From: Phialophora verrucosa
Lineage: Eukaryota; Ascomycota; Eurotiomycetes; Chaetothyriales; Herpotrichiellaceae
Direction: 5' to 3'
Assembly: GCA_002099365.1 (NCBI GenBank)
Contig: MSED01000010.1
Span: 682,001-746,000 of the forward strand
Length of the DNA stretch: 64,000 bases
This document shows positions 44,206 to 55,942 of the stretch, piece by piece. The stretch's first letter is position 1; each line of letters begins with the position of its first letter. The position numbers were made by a program, and so were the translations under genes. Below the pieces are notes generated by a model. It made no database searches. It worked only from the letters and a program-made list of their open reading frames with translations, and was not told where the DNA came from.

Positions 44206-47200
44206 CTACACCATCCGAAGCGCGAGCCCTTTCATTCCTCTCCACTTTCTGAACAGAGATTCGCCAATCTCGAAACAGGGAGAACGGCGCAAGCGTAAGA
44301 AGAGGCGTACGAAAGGACCAGATACACTCAACGGTGTGAGACGTGGTATGATCACTCGCTCACGTGTCAAATCGGGCCATACGCTTTGGCCTCCCGAGTT
44401 CCCCGTGAGACCATACAGACGAAGAGATTCTGTTTCAGATCCTTGACCGATTGCCAATGTCATACACGATTGCCCGCGCCGCATAATCTGGGTGAGTGAC
44501 ATAGCTGCCTGCTGCTCTTGAAACAACAATACTGTGTCTTGGGAGCTGATGGTCCCTAGCATCAGATACAAGAGACACGACACGATGCTCACGCGGTAAT
44601 GCGATAAAGATTTACCGGCGAAGATCCTGCAGACCAGAATGTGGCCATACACAAGCGCTGGGACCGGTGTGTACAGGACTGTTGCAAGTTGAAACAGGAC
44701 CCATGGGAAGGGAGTCGGCGATCTGCAAACTGATCGAGCGTGGCAAGGGTACGAAGCATAGCGCATGGAGTCAAGGCGAGCGTGGAGACCAGTTGGTACC
44801 ACTCTCGTCATTTGCTGCCAGATTGAGCCGTTCAAATATGGTCACCTTGATCTCTATCTAATCTTCAGCCCCAGTGGAGTTGTCCAAGGCGTGTAGATGT
44901 TCGCTCGGAATCAAGGGGATGGCAACACTAGCATACCCCTGTGATTCTCATACAAGCCATCGTCGCTAGAAGATATTGGACTGGGCCAGATGAGCCAGAG
45001 TCTTTCCAAGTCGGCCGTCCTTCACGGCTTATGCAGGCGACACATGCCTAAAGCTGCTCTGTCCACGAGGAATGACCGAGAGAACGAAGCCAGGCGACGT
45101 GTGCTGAATGAACTATGTCAAGCATGGCCCCAGGGAATAGCCGCGGAGATGTAATGGTTGATACCGAGTATGCGCTGTTCGAATTTCGGCTTTTGCTCGT
45201 CTATACTAGTTCTATATTCCAAACACCTAAGCGTTCCAGGTCGAATCCTGAGCCTGACTCGAGCGTCTTGAGCATCCCACAATGACCAAGTCGTGCGAGA
45301 AAAGTACCAAGTGCTCTGATCACTCTCCTTGAGTCTCCCTTAACCTCCCAACCGCCGGATGGCAGGTGAACTGAGATAATGAGCGACACGCAGAGCAAGT
45401 CGAAGCCGGTATCAGAATGTTCCGCAGGATTTGGAGAAGGTACAGGAGCAAGACAAAGGTAGAAGGTGGGCGGAAGAAGTAGTAGTTGCACGATATCAAC
45501 CTGCCTACAACCCCCCAGTCACATCTGAAAACCAACTTTGCACTCCCACAAAGCATCCCGAAGCATCGACCAAAGTCTCGAGCATGGACTTCCCTTTCCA
45601 GGAGAATCGCTGTTAACACCTCAGGTCACCAAAAGTGCAGGTGCATGTCGAGTTTGGTGGCCACGCCAGCTCCAGGCTTCGTTGAGCAACACTCTACAAT
45701 ACCAACCCCAGAGAATGTCCCTGTGTCTTCAATTCGGCAGGCACTCACAGTCTCTTGGGCCTTGAAGCCTACTCGATCCTTCCTGGCTGCCGAGTGCTGT
45801 GTCGGAATCGGTGGGAGCACAGTGTGCCGAAATGAAGCAGATAGTCATGGGAGCGCCGAAAGTAAGCCGCCACGCCAATTTCGGGGCTTCAGATATCATG
45901 GCGGAGTGGTGCACCGGTGGTAAGGCTGGCAATTCTGGCATATCGCTTCGTCAAACAAGACTATGAAGATGGGTATGGTCAGGTATCCAGGCTTGTACAC
46001 CCATCTTGAAGGCAGCCGGAGATGACTCGAGACCCGACGGTTGTCCCCGCGAACATGCGCATACGTGTGAAATGTTCCGTTCTTGATGCGCGACCCATGT
46101 TCATCGCAGTAACATGCTGTTTGGAGGGCGCCGTCAAAGGAAGATCCGAGGACAATAAGGATCTTCGGATCAAGCAGGCAACGGTCTCTTCACGACATGG
46201 AGTGCAAGTCCAGATTAAGAGGGAGAATCGTTACGTCGTTTGCGGATGTCGCGAGCGGCTATTGTAGTCTTAGGTCTCAAGGCTCACCTTCGAGTAGGGC
46301 CACAGCTCCCACAGACAGCAGCAAGCTTCCGAGCTGCTACCGGCGCCGCTCAGCATCTTGCTGCTTTGCTCGCCCTGCTCAGAGAACGTCGGCTTTCATC
46401 TTTCTCCATTCTCCGCTCTGCTTGGAGCACGATCGCTTTGGTTTTCCTGTGATGGGAGCAACCTCATCCATTATCGCCAGACGTTGTGAGAAAGATGTTT
46501 ACGCCCAGAGCAAGTCATGAACAGCAACCCGAGATCGAGCAGCATTCAATCGACAGGTGGGAGCTCAATGTGAGCTGCTTCTGTGGCAATTCCGTTGCTC
46601 TGTTGGTAAGGACAAAGAGATACCAGTCTACCAGGCTGGCTTTGCAAGAAGTGGGAAGATAGTCGGAGCTGGAAAACTGCGACGGCACAATGAAGATCGT
46701 CGTAGGACTGATCATCTAGGATGGCTGGAAGTGTGTTAGCCCTCAGTGTAACAAGTTCTCTCGCAGCGCGGACCCATGCGAGCGAACATATCAGTTGTTG
46801 AGAGATCTCGAGAGACGATAACATTGCTCCGGCGAATGGATTGGCGCCCGAACTCGAACTCGCCCGGCCCTGTTTTGCTGCTCAGAGGCTCGCCCTACAT
46901 TCTCTGGTCGCTTGTTGAGAATGGACAGTGGTCGCCCGGGAAAGAAATTTGTGTTCCCGCATGTGTTCCAGCAGTTCTCAGCAGCCGCATTGCCCAAGTC
47001 GCCTGTTGTTTCTTGGTCACGATACTGCCATGAATCGCAATGGGACCGACTGGAGTCGAATGCCTCATCTCCTCAACGCTGCTGCAGCTCCTAGTTGTTT
47101 GCACCCTCAGTGGTACGGAAAACTGGCGATATGCGTGAAGAGAGTGAACAGCGTGCGTCTGCATGCATTGTCGCTGATCCATCATGATTTGCACAGAAAG

Positions 47201-50200
47201 ATTGCTCGCTCTTGGCCTTCTCCATCCATCTTACCGTCCTCTGCCTTGGTCTCCACTCTGACATCCGGTTGTTGAAGAGGTACGTGAGTACTGTAATGGT
47301 GCGTCTGTTGTTTCTTTGTGCTGGCGACGGCCAACCTGGAGACATGACTTGCCACACAACACGGGGAAACATGCAGAGCGCTTCTCCGCTTGCAGATCGT
47401 TCCACCATTCCTCCGCGGCGTTCCTCCATAAAGTCGGTTGGCGCAGTCGGACCTAACAGGCAACATTATGCCCAAAGCAACATGTTTCGTGGCTTCCAGC
47501 ATTGCCACATGATCATATCGCCACACTACTGCATCTCTGGCTTGATCACTGGGCAGGTTCTGTTCTCGCTGGCACAATGCTTCCCCTAAGTCAAGGCATC
47601 GAGTGCTGCGGTGAGAAGCCAGGAGAAGTGTAGAGCAGCACGAAACAAGATGTTTCGGCATCTGGCCAGAGGCTTATGCGGGGAGAAGTCCAGCACAGTC
47701 AATTCAGGTGATGGAAGCCCGATATTCCTCACCTGATATACCATTTCCGTGGCATGGGTTAGAGATATATTCGAGCATCAAAGGAGGACTTCGGCGTGAC
47801 TTCTATCATTCCCCCACGTTGCACGGAGCATGGACTTCATCGTCTAGGCCCTGAGTTTGCGTTCAACCTTGGCCGTCATTCATCCAAGTCGATGGTAGGC
47901 ACCTATACACCGAAACAACAAGTGCAGTAGTAGTCTGCCGCCCGCACAAGGAGCGGCGTTACTCTGGCTCTGCGAGATAGATCTCTAGCCTTACAAGGCG
48001 GAGTCGGTTGTCGAAGCCTGCTCATTGTACAGGTGGTTGCATGGATTGGGGGAAAGACCCGTACAGAAGACAGGGAACAACTTGGTCTGGTGTAACACCA
48101 GCAGTACAGGAACATCCCCATCCTCAGGCGTACGATAGTGAGGAGATGACAATGCGAAGAAGACACCCCGGAGCCAAATTGCTGTTCTAGTGCTGGGAGA
48201 GTAGCAAGACTGAGACTTTCTCGCTGCTTGAAAAGTCTGCAAAGGCTAATGCTCTTGTAGGCTCGAGAGCAGGCTGACGCCGACTCCGTTGGATTTGCTG
48301 GGCTGGTTCTCAATGAAATGTGGCTTCGTGGCAGTCCGCTCAAGCCGTCACGGCTGTTTTTCTCGGCCAGCACCGAGTTTTTGTCGGAGAGGTGTTAGGC
48401 TGCGAAATGGCGATTTCAGCCGATGGAGCGAAAAAGCGACAGCTGCGTCGATGAGAGGAGCCAGGTATCAGGTGACTGTGGCCGGTGACTGTGGCCGGGA
48501 ATGCCGTCCAATCTGCGAAACATCTGTCAGCTTCGAGAAAAATCCAATACACGTGGAGGCTGGTGGATTTCGTACCTCAACAACCCAGAGCGACGCCGAG
48601 AGAACCGGAGCGGCGAAACGAAGACTGTACGATGATTTACGCATCTCAAGAACTCGCGCCGATGGATGTTCAGGTACTCAGTCCGCAGTGTTTGTGCGCA
48701 TGCTCGAGTGTAGGGGGTGGCACTCATGCTAGAAGATCGTGGAAGGCAGAGTATAGCTGGTGAATCTAATGTGTAGTGCATCCCGGGCATCAAGCACCAA
48801 CCGATAGAGCTGTGGGCACCTTTTGATCATAGATGGGTTGCCGTGCCGTCGTGCCGCCAAAGTTCCGCCGCACGAGTGGCAGGTCTAATGCGAGCAGCTA
48901 CTCAACCACCATGAACCGGTGGCAGCGAGGTCACAAGGCAAGTTCGGATGCCTTTCGCTTGCCTTGACCTCTGTTGGCTTGCAGGACTTCTTGCTCTGGC
49001 CGGATTTCCGCTGACGCTCGGTGTTGTCCCTACGGGCACATATGTAGGCGAGGTTGCATAACTGCTATGGGAGTTCCGCGACCAGGATGTATCGCCGAGC
49101 ACGGAAGACGGGCTTGGATACCGTCAAGACGCCTTTGCCTTCTCGGTGCAACGTCGACGCTCTCTCGCGGTCTTTGTTAGCCGCGGTAGCTTGGTAGTCG
49201 TGAAAAGCCGGGTGGCAGTTTGTAGCTACCAGAATTGATGAAGCAGGCAGTAAATCCTCCACTGAGAGGCTTGAAGGCGTGTGCATGTCGGAGGGACCCT
49301 GCTGCCGACCCACACTGTCCGTTTCGCAAACTGGCCGTAGACTGTTCGAAGGTGCGCCACATGGAGAGAATGGCAGAGAAAAGCGTAACGTTTCGGAGAG
49401 TGTTGACTTGAGCTCGCTTTCCTTCTCATCTGAGTGTGGTAGATCATACGCGGATTTCGAACAGGTGCAGCATCCCAATCTCTCGGTCGTCAATCGATTT
49501 GGCCGCAGCCAGATCATTCTTCGGTTGCCGCGTTGCAACACGACGCTGTTGGCAGGCACATGGCCAAGTAGAAGCCAGCATATGATCGCGCGTACTTGTC
49601 CGGGTGTCTCTGACCATCCTGCAACTCGCCATGCCGTAGTGAACATTAGCAAAGGAGGGGTTCTCCTTCATAATCATCGATAGCTTTCTCAAACGCACAC
49701 TTCGGAACCGTAGCGTCCGAGATCAAGCGTGCTGCACCTGCTATTCCGACTGGTCCGCTAGAGTTTGCGTCTCTGGGTATTAATGCTGATGCTGATGAGT
49801 TTTCGAGCGAGGACAGACGGGTAAAGCTGGATGTTCAGGTCGTCGATGGAGGAGAGCCGGGAAATTGATTCTTCCCATGCACCACAGTCCACCTAGGAGA
49901 TCGGGCAGGATCGAACGGTGGCCCTCAACTCGATGGTGCCGATCTCTGCACCAGAAGTTGCGCCTGACACTGTGAGGACACGGGAGTAAGCGGCTGTCTA
50001 GGCAGGGGAGCGGATGAACACCCGCGTCCATGTGATGTGACACTCAAGACCTGCGAGACAGGCCATATACTCGAGGAAATAGGCGTGCAACGTGCAGCAA
50101 CCAGGCAAATCTGGGGGAGGTCGAAGGATGGCAGCGACAGCATGACTTGGCCCACAAAGCGCTCGTTGAGCCTGAATCTTGCAGCGTCGGAATGTAAGGC

Positions 50201-50999
50201 ACGTCTTAGTGTCGCTGTTGAGGGTCATGAACGTGAGTGGTTGCTTCAGAACCTCCCTGACCTTGGAGCAATAGTGCTGTGGCTTTGCGTTTATGCTGTC
50301 TCTGGTCGGCCTCGTCAAATCCATAGCCATCCGTGCGGTGACAGCAGCAATCGGCAGTGTTCATCGTCCCCATCACTGACGTGGATGACAACTCTGGCTC
50401 ATGGGCTGGCAAGGAGTTGCCGGGCGCGCCAACGTCCATATTCTCCACTGATGATGGCGCGACTTGCTAGATGGAGGCTTGCAATCACCTTGGCTGATAT
50501 GATGCTCGTCGTAGGTGGCTTGTGACGTCTGGTCGATCTCATCACAGTCTTGGGTGACATTGCGCGCCAGCTCTGAAGGCAAGCTGAAGAGCCCTGGTGC
50601 AATCGACACAAGCTTTCAGTGACTACACGTACAGCAGACCGACGCCGCAGAGAGAAGGCCGGTACGTGGTGTCAATCGCTTTAGAAACTAGTGGAAGCTC
50701 ATCTCCATTGGGGGTGGGCCCTGCACGGTATCCTCCGCCAAAGCGACGCCGCACATCGAGCGAAACTCATCCTGCTCTGGCAATTCCGCCGCCAACCAAC
50801 GCGCTCACCCACTAGCCTCGCGCAAGCTCCTCCTGGCGGCAGTGCAGGAGTGGCGCCATATTGTGCAGCCCTCCCTAGGCCGCTGCAGGTACGAAGTGTT
50901 GCCACGAATGCCTCGTGCTTGGACACCTAATCTTCTAGCACATTGCAAACCAGGAGAACAAGCAGCGCGACCGGTGATTTGCAGATAAGATTTACACCT
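44206..50999. other. Gene-poor tract with coding-like shards
   Basis: Several frames have protein-like runs but no complete gene. At 44206-44835 (minus) there is a 209-codon frame with a hydrophobic central part (PTPFPWVLFQLATVLYTPVP and onward). At 49065-49452 (minus) there is a Ser/Leu-rich run (DEKESELKSTLSETLRFSLP). Intervening frames are broken by stops. Base composition is ordinary. These may be remnants of old genes or chance; I cannot decide by eye. Confidence 0.3.
48471..48496. repeat. 13-bp perfect tandem duplication
   Basis: GGTGACTGTGGCC occurs twice head-to-tail (48471-48483 and 48484-48496). It is a small replication-slippage duplication in non-coding sequence. Confidence 0.8.
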
Positions 51000-52208
51000 C
51001 TAGATCTTGCAATCTGCAAAGTACTTACGAGCTTGCCATCCAGATGCCGCTCTCATCGCTTGAAAGTCGGAGATAACTTGAACTGGTAGCCGGTCGTTGG
51101 TGTACACCTGCACACGCTTCTGACCTGGAGCAGAGATCTGACAGATGTTCCGAGCTTCCCAAGAGGTGCCCGTTGGGATCAAGCTCTGGAAGAGTCTCTC
51201 ATCTCGTGAGTCCCGACGTAGGCTGTCTTGGATACAGAGATGTGTGGTTGTAAAGTGACCGGCAGATCTGACAGTAGGGAATAGCATCCAGTGCCGGAAT
51301 TGAATGGTTTCTGTACTCTTTCTCGTCGATCATATCCTGTTGCATCTATCCATCCTCCAGCGTGGCGTATGAATCGGCTTGATGACCTGGCAGGTCCTCA
51401 CCTTTCGCGCGTCATCTAGGAGATGATTTTGTTTGCGCAAATCGCACGAGAGCATGACGGCCAAGTGGGAGCGCAAGCGAGAGGCCTGAGAACGCTGAAT
51501 CTGCTTCACGGTGGCGGCGCCCGTTGATGCTGGACTTCTCATGTGAAGGGCTGTTCATGTTGTGTGGTTGTTGAGAGGCGTGTGAGCAAGTCGGAGCTCT
51601 TGTTCTTCGTGTCGCCGATATCGCAATGCTAGTTTCGAAACAGCGAGTGTCGACTCCGGTGTTGTCCATGTAAGGTCGCTTTCTCTGTCCTGAGTTTCCT
51701 GAATGCCTGGGCTGCTGCTTGTAGTGCTCGAGGCAGACGTACGCGAGGAGAGCGACGAAGCTTGATCAAGCAGCACAAAGACGCGTCGTCCGGCTAATTG
51801 TCGGTCCGAGATTTCACGGTTGCCGTTGTGCAGCCGTTCCAAGCAACATTCAACAGAGCTTCGCAGAAAATCGACCTCCAACCACCCAATATCCACCAGC
51901 TCGTGCGCCGCTTCAATGTCAATCGATCCCCGCGACTCGAGAACACAACATGCTACAGCGTAGCACTTACAGCGGAGTCCTGTCGATGCAGAATGTCTCT
52001 CCGCTGGCTGGAATATCTCTCCGGCACCTGGACGAGCAAAACAGGGGGCTGAACTCACCATTTCGCATGCATTCTTCACGGGGGATGCGTGCAGCCCGAA
52101 TACAAGTACAGGAGAACATGGGAGCATGTGGTACAGTCCTGCGGGCAAAAGGTGAGACGACCTGGGAAGCCGCCATCTTTCTCGCAAGGTAAATTCTCTG
52201 CTGAGCAA
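51000..52208 (-). pseudogene. Possible multi-exon or frame-broken unknown gene
   Basis: Three minus-strand pieces in order look like coding sequence: a 217-codon frame at 52208-51555 (containing ESRGSIDIEAAHELVDIGWL and a Ser/Thr-rich tail), a piece at about 51530-51420 ending in NHLLDDARK before a GTGAGG donor-like site, and a piece at about 51275-51000 after a TCAG acceptor-like site (RRDSRDERLFQSLIPTGTSW) that ends with a stop at 51000. The second junction could be an ordinary intron. The first pair of frames cannot be joined with a clear splice, so the gene may be broken. No family recognised. Confidence 0.35.
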
Positions 52209-53133
52209 CTACTCGTGCTCTCAAATGCGCAAGAGAGAACAACTACAATTCTCACTCGTAAACAGACGCCACAGGAGAGGTCACCCGACTGATATCTACC
52301 TCTCTTGACCTGCAATTCGTCTCTCCGGCCCTCTCGTCGACATCCTATAGCCAAGCAAGCTGTTCCCAGTAACGCGACGGAATGGCGTACATTACTACCG
52401 CGGAGAGGTTACCCATATGCTGGAGAAGCTGGAGCGGCTCGCAAGATTCCCCTTGGAGGTCAATTCATCCGTGGACGTGCGTTCGTGCTCTCTCACGACC
52501 TAATTTTATCTCTCCGATCCCGAGGTATTCGGCAGAAAGTCCTGCAGAAGTCACTGCCACATCATACTACCACGAGCGACGTCCTGCAGCAAGCGACTCT
52601 TTCACCAGGTAGCTGAGACTCATTGCTTACTATGCTGGCCCTCTCCGGCTCTCTGCGCTTCTCCCCACATAGCTGCGTTACTCGTTCAGACACCACGCGA
52701 CGGAGCTCCGATTTGCATTCACGCTCGGCCCAACCTTTACAGCAGAGACACAATAGCTACTCCATGCCGGCGAGCACTGTCTGAATATCGTCTCAGCTAG
52801 TCCACGGGCTCCGCATGATCTGGGTGCGGCGTGGTGTACTCGGCGTCGAGGTTGTACGATAGGGATAGTCTCATGAGAGCCCCAACCGCTACCTCGGACA
52901 TTCCAGGAGTGTACTTCAGCTACTTTGCACGCTCCTTAGCTACTTTGCACGCTTCTCGTGCTCTGGGTGCTATGCCAGTGCGATTATTTGGCTTGACGTA
53001 ACCTTTTGTAAGGAGAATTCCGTATGGTTCCGCTTGAGGAGATGAAGTATAATATGAGAAGCTCGTTGAGCTCCCTAGGTGAAATGGCGAAACCTAAACC
53101 TCCTCTACATGAATTAGCTGGTCTCTCACTTTT
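52209..53133. other. Flank of the 166-bp array
   Basis: No gene. Segments resembling diverged array units (ATGAGAGC and CCGTATG words near 52.87 and 53.02 kb) suggest the array may once have started earlier. A perfect 16-base word, AGCTACTTTGCACGCT, is repeated with a 20-base period at 52918 and 52938. Confidence 0.4.
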
Positions 53134-54800
53134 GGTGTGGCTCTCTCAACTAGAACTTGAAATGTTGACAGAGTACAGCCACAGAGGTCTGAGCACTTCA
53201 GCAACGCCATAAGAGCTCCAGTGATTGCCCCGTATGAGAGAGCCGCGTCTGGATACCTGCTCGCCCCGGTTACAGGCTTCGCTGGATCCTGGGGCTGTTC
53301 TCCTGTGGCATACTGTATATTGGACCTAGAAATTAGCTTCCAGTCTCACCCTCGGCTAACGCTCTGAGAACTCCAGGGAGCGTCAGCGTGAGGGAGATGT
53401 ATCTTGACCTCTGCTAGCTCCTGTGCTAAGATTCGCCAGTTCTTGGGGCGGTTCTCCTGTCGAAGACTCTGCAGACCCGGCATCGACCCTTACCCACCAG
53501 CCCCGGGCTCGCAGCATACCAACAATGTTATGAGAGCTCCGGTAAGCGTCCCACACGACAGCGCCGCATTTGGAACATCCCTCGCCCCAATCATAGGATC
53601 TTCCGGCTCGAGGGGCTGTTCTCATTTCGAAGACGCTACAGACCCGGTATGACCCTTACCCACCAGCCCCGGGCTCGCAGCATACCAGCAATGCTATGAG
53701 AGCTCCGGTAAGCGTCCCATACGACAGCGCCGCATTTGGAGCATCCCTCGCCCTAATTATAGGATCCTCCGGCTCGAGGGGCGGTTCTCATGTCTTCAAC
53801 GACTACCCAGTGTAGACGCTTACACATCACCATTAGGTAGGGAGCACATCGGCAACGCCGTGAGAACGTCAGTAAGCGTCCCGTACGAAATGTCGCGTTC
53901 CAAAACACCCCTCACCCTAATCATGAACTTCTGTAGGTCCCAGGGCAATTTCTCGAGGTTGAAGGTTCAAGATCGGCGTTAGGTTCCCCCCCCCTCTCAG
54001 CCATATGCTCAGAGAACATTAGGAAGGCCGTGAGAACTCTAGTAATCGTCCTAGACGAAATTACCGCACTGAAAAACCCCCGCCCATCAATCATGAGCTT
54101 CTGTAGATCCTGGGGCGGTTCTCTCTGCGAGACCGGCGTCCCCCCCTCTACCCCCATATACTAGCCATGTGCTCGGAGAATATTAGAAAGGCCCTGAGAA
54201 CCCTAGTAATCGTCATAGACGAAATTACTGTCCTTAAATGCCCCCGCCTATTAATTATAAGCTTCTGTAGATTCTAGGGCGGTTCTCTTTACAAGACCGG
54301 CCTCCGCCCCCGCCCCTTCACCCCTATATATCAGCCATATGCTCGGAGAATGTTAGGAAGGACATGAGAGCTTTAATATGCTTTTAGAGTAAACGTACCG
54401 TATTCAGACATGTCTCAATAGCAATTATGAGCTTCTGTAGATCCTAGGGCGGTTCTCTTTATAAGACCAGCCTCCGCCCCCCCTTTACCCCCATATATCA
54501 GCCATGTGCTCAGAGAATATTGGGAAGGACATGAGAGCTTCAATATGCTTTTAGAGTAAACGTACCGCACTTAGACATATACACAATAGCAATTACAAGC
54601 TTCTATAGATGCTAAGGTGGTTCTCTTTACAAGACCGGCGTCCTACCCCCTCTACCCCCTTATCAGCCATGTGCTCGGAGAATATCAGGAAGAACATAAG
54701 AGCGTCAGTATACTTTTGGAGTAAACGTACCGCACTTAGACATGTACACAATGCTAATTACGACATTCTCCCAGGTCTGGGTTGGTTCTCTTGGAAAAGA
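53134..54800. repeat. Tandem array of about ten units, period about 166 bp
   Basis: The anchor GGGGCGGTTCTC and variants recur at about 53134, 53291, 53445, 53612, 53778, 53942, 54112, 54276, 54446, 54615 and 54779, giving spacings of 157, 154, 167, 166, 164, 170, 164, 170, 169 and 164 bases. Each unit also carries a GTGAGAGC/ATGAGAGCT word about 85 bases after the anchor. Units at 53445 and 53612 are nearly identical, whereas units from 54276 to 54779 form a second, more TA-rich subfamily. There is no conserved reading frame and no transposon-like end. The period is close to the DNA length of one nucleosome. Confidence 0.9.
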
Positions 54801-55942
54801 GTATCCATGATGGCCGAGTCGACTCCACGTGTACAAATCCCGCCGAGGAGAAATCGCCGCCAACATTCTCGCAAGGCAATCTTCCATTTGATGCTGGCTC
54901 CGTGATCGAGCCTACCATGTCAAAGGGCTCCCCGGGAGAACCCTGCGATCAGAGTACGAGCTACCATAATGCCCGCCTCGAATTTCGTTCTACTCTCGCC
55001 CCATGGACACCTCTGACCGACATCTGTCATCTCCGGGGAATCGTCGCGTTAGCTCCGTCCGTGGATTCCCCCGGGCTGCGCTCATGCGAACTCTGAAGTT
55101 TCACCGATCACTTCACAACCCTGGAGCTCACGCGTCCACACGCCAACTCTCAAGGAGCAAGCTCTTCGGCATTTTGGCAGTGCGGCTTCATCCCAAGGGA
55201 TGGTCAAAGCGCTACCAGTGATGGCAGAGATAGAGTGTTGCTGAATAACTTCTATTGAGAATCCTTGCTATGAGATCAAACTTCGGCCGTCTCTCCTCCT
55301 GTCGAGGGTGTCACACGGCATATGGACTGGGCCACATCATCCTGCTATCAACTCTACTCCACGCAACACGCGCCTTTACACCGTGCCTAGTAGGGCATGA
55401 GGGACCAGGCTATCGCTGCTTGGTTCCTGGCCGTCACCGGGCAGGACCACCAGACACATCGATTCTACCCACGAGGTCGACCACCGATCCCGCATTTCTT
55501 TCTCGACTTGCCCGACGTGGATGTCGCAGCGACATCTAGCTCTCCTCGACGACTAGCTCTCCTCGACGACCCTTGCCGTATCGACTTGTCTAGGCACAAG
55601 GAGCTTGCGTGCAACAACCGATTTCGCGGTGCTCGAGTGCCTAAATAGTAGTCGGAAGATTCGTTATCGCTCAAACAACACCGCGTCAGGACAATGGCTG
55701 GTAGCGGTGTTTGGTTGCATGATGCTCTCTCTAAAGATGGCTGGAGTCTCCTTGAGATGACTGTGGAGGTGGAAGAAATATCACTTGTCCCGTTGGAATG
55801 CCGATTGCTTGCTGGTAACCCCTTCGATTGTCATTTTCTACAACCTATCAGAGTTTTTCTAATCAAAACGCTATCGTCGATGCGGCGGTGAGTCCCAGCC
55901 GAGATACCATACAAGGGCCAAGCCAAGTGGCTCTGTGATGAC
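54801..55942. other. Gene-free flank with a 17-bp duplication
   Basis: No supported gene. TAGCTCTCCTCGACGAC occurs twice head-to-tail at 55537-55553 and 55554-55570. A short plus-strand frame at 55694-55891 is the only other item; it has no recognisable content. Confidence 0.4.

Noticed and set aside
45180..45260. A tRNA-like B-box word (GGTCGAATCC)
   Set aside because: No matching A box, anticodon arm or acceptor pairing could be drawn around it.
53383..53652. Open frames of about 80 codons in the array
   Set aside because: They are not kept between units, so the repeat is not a coding repeat.
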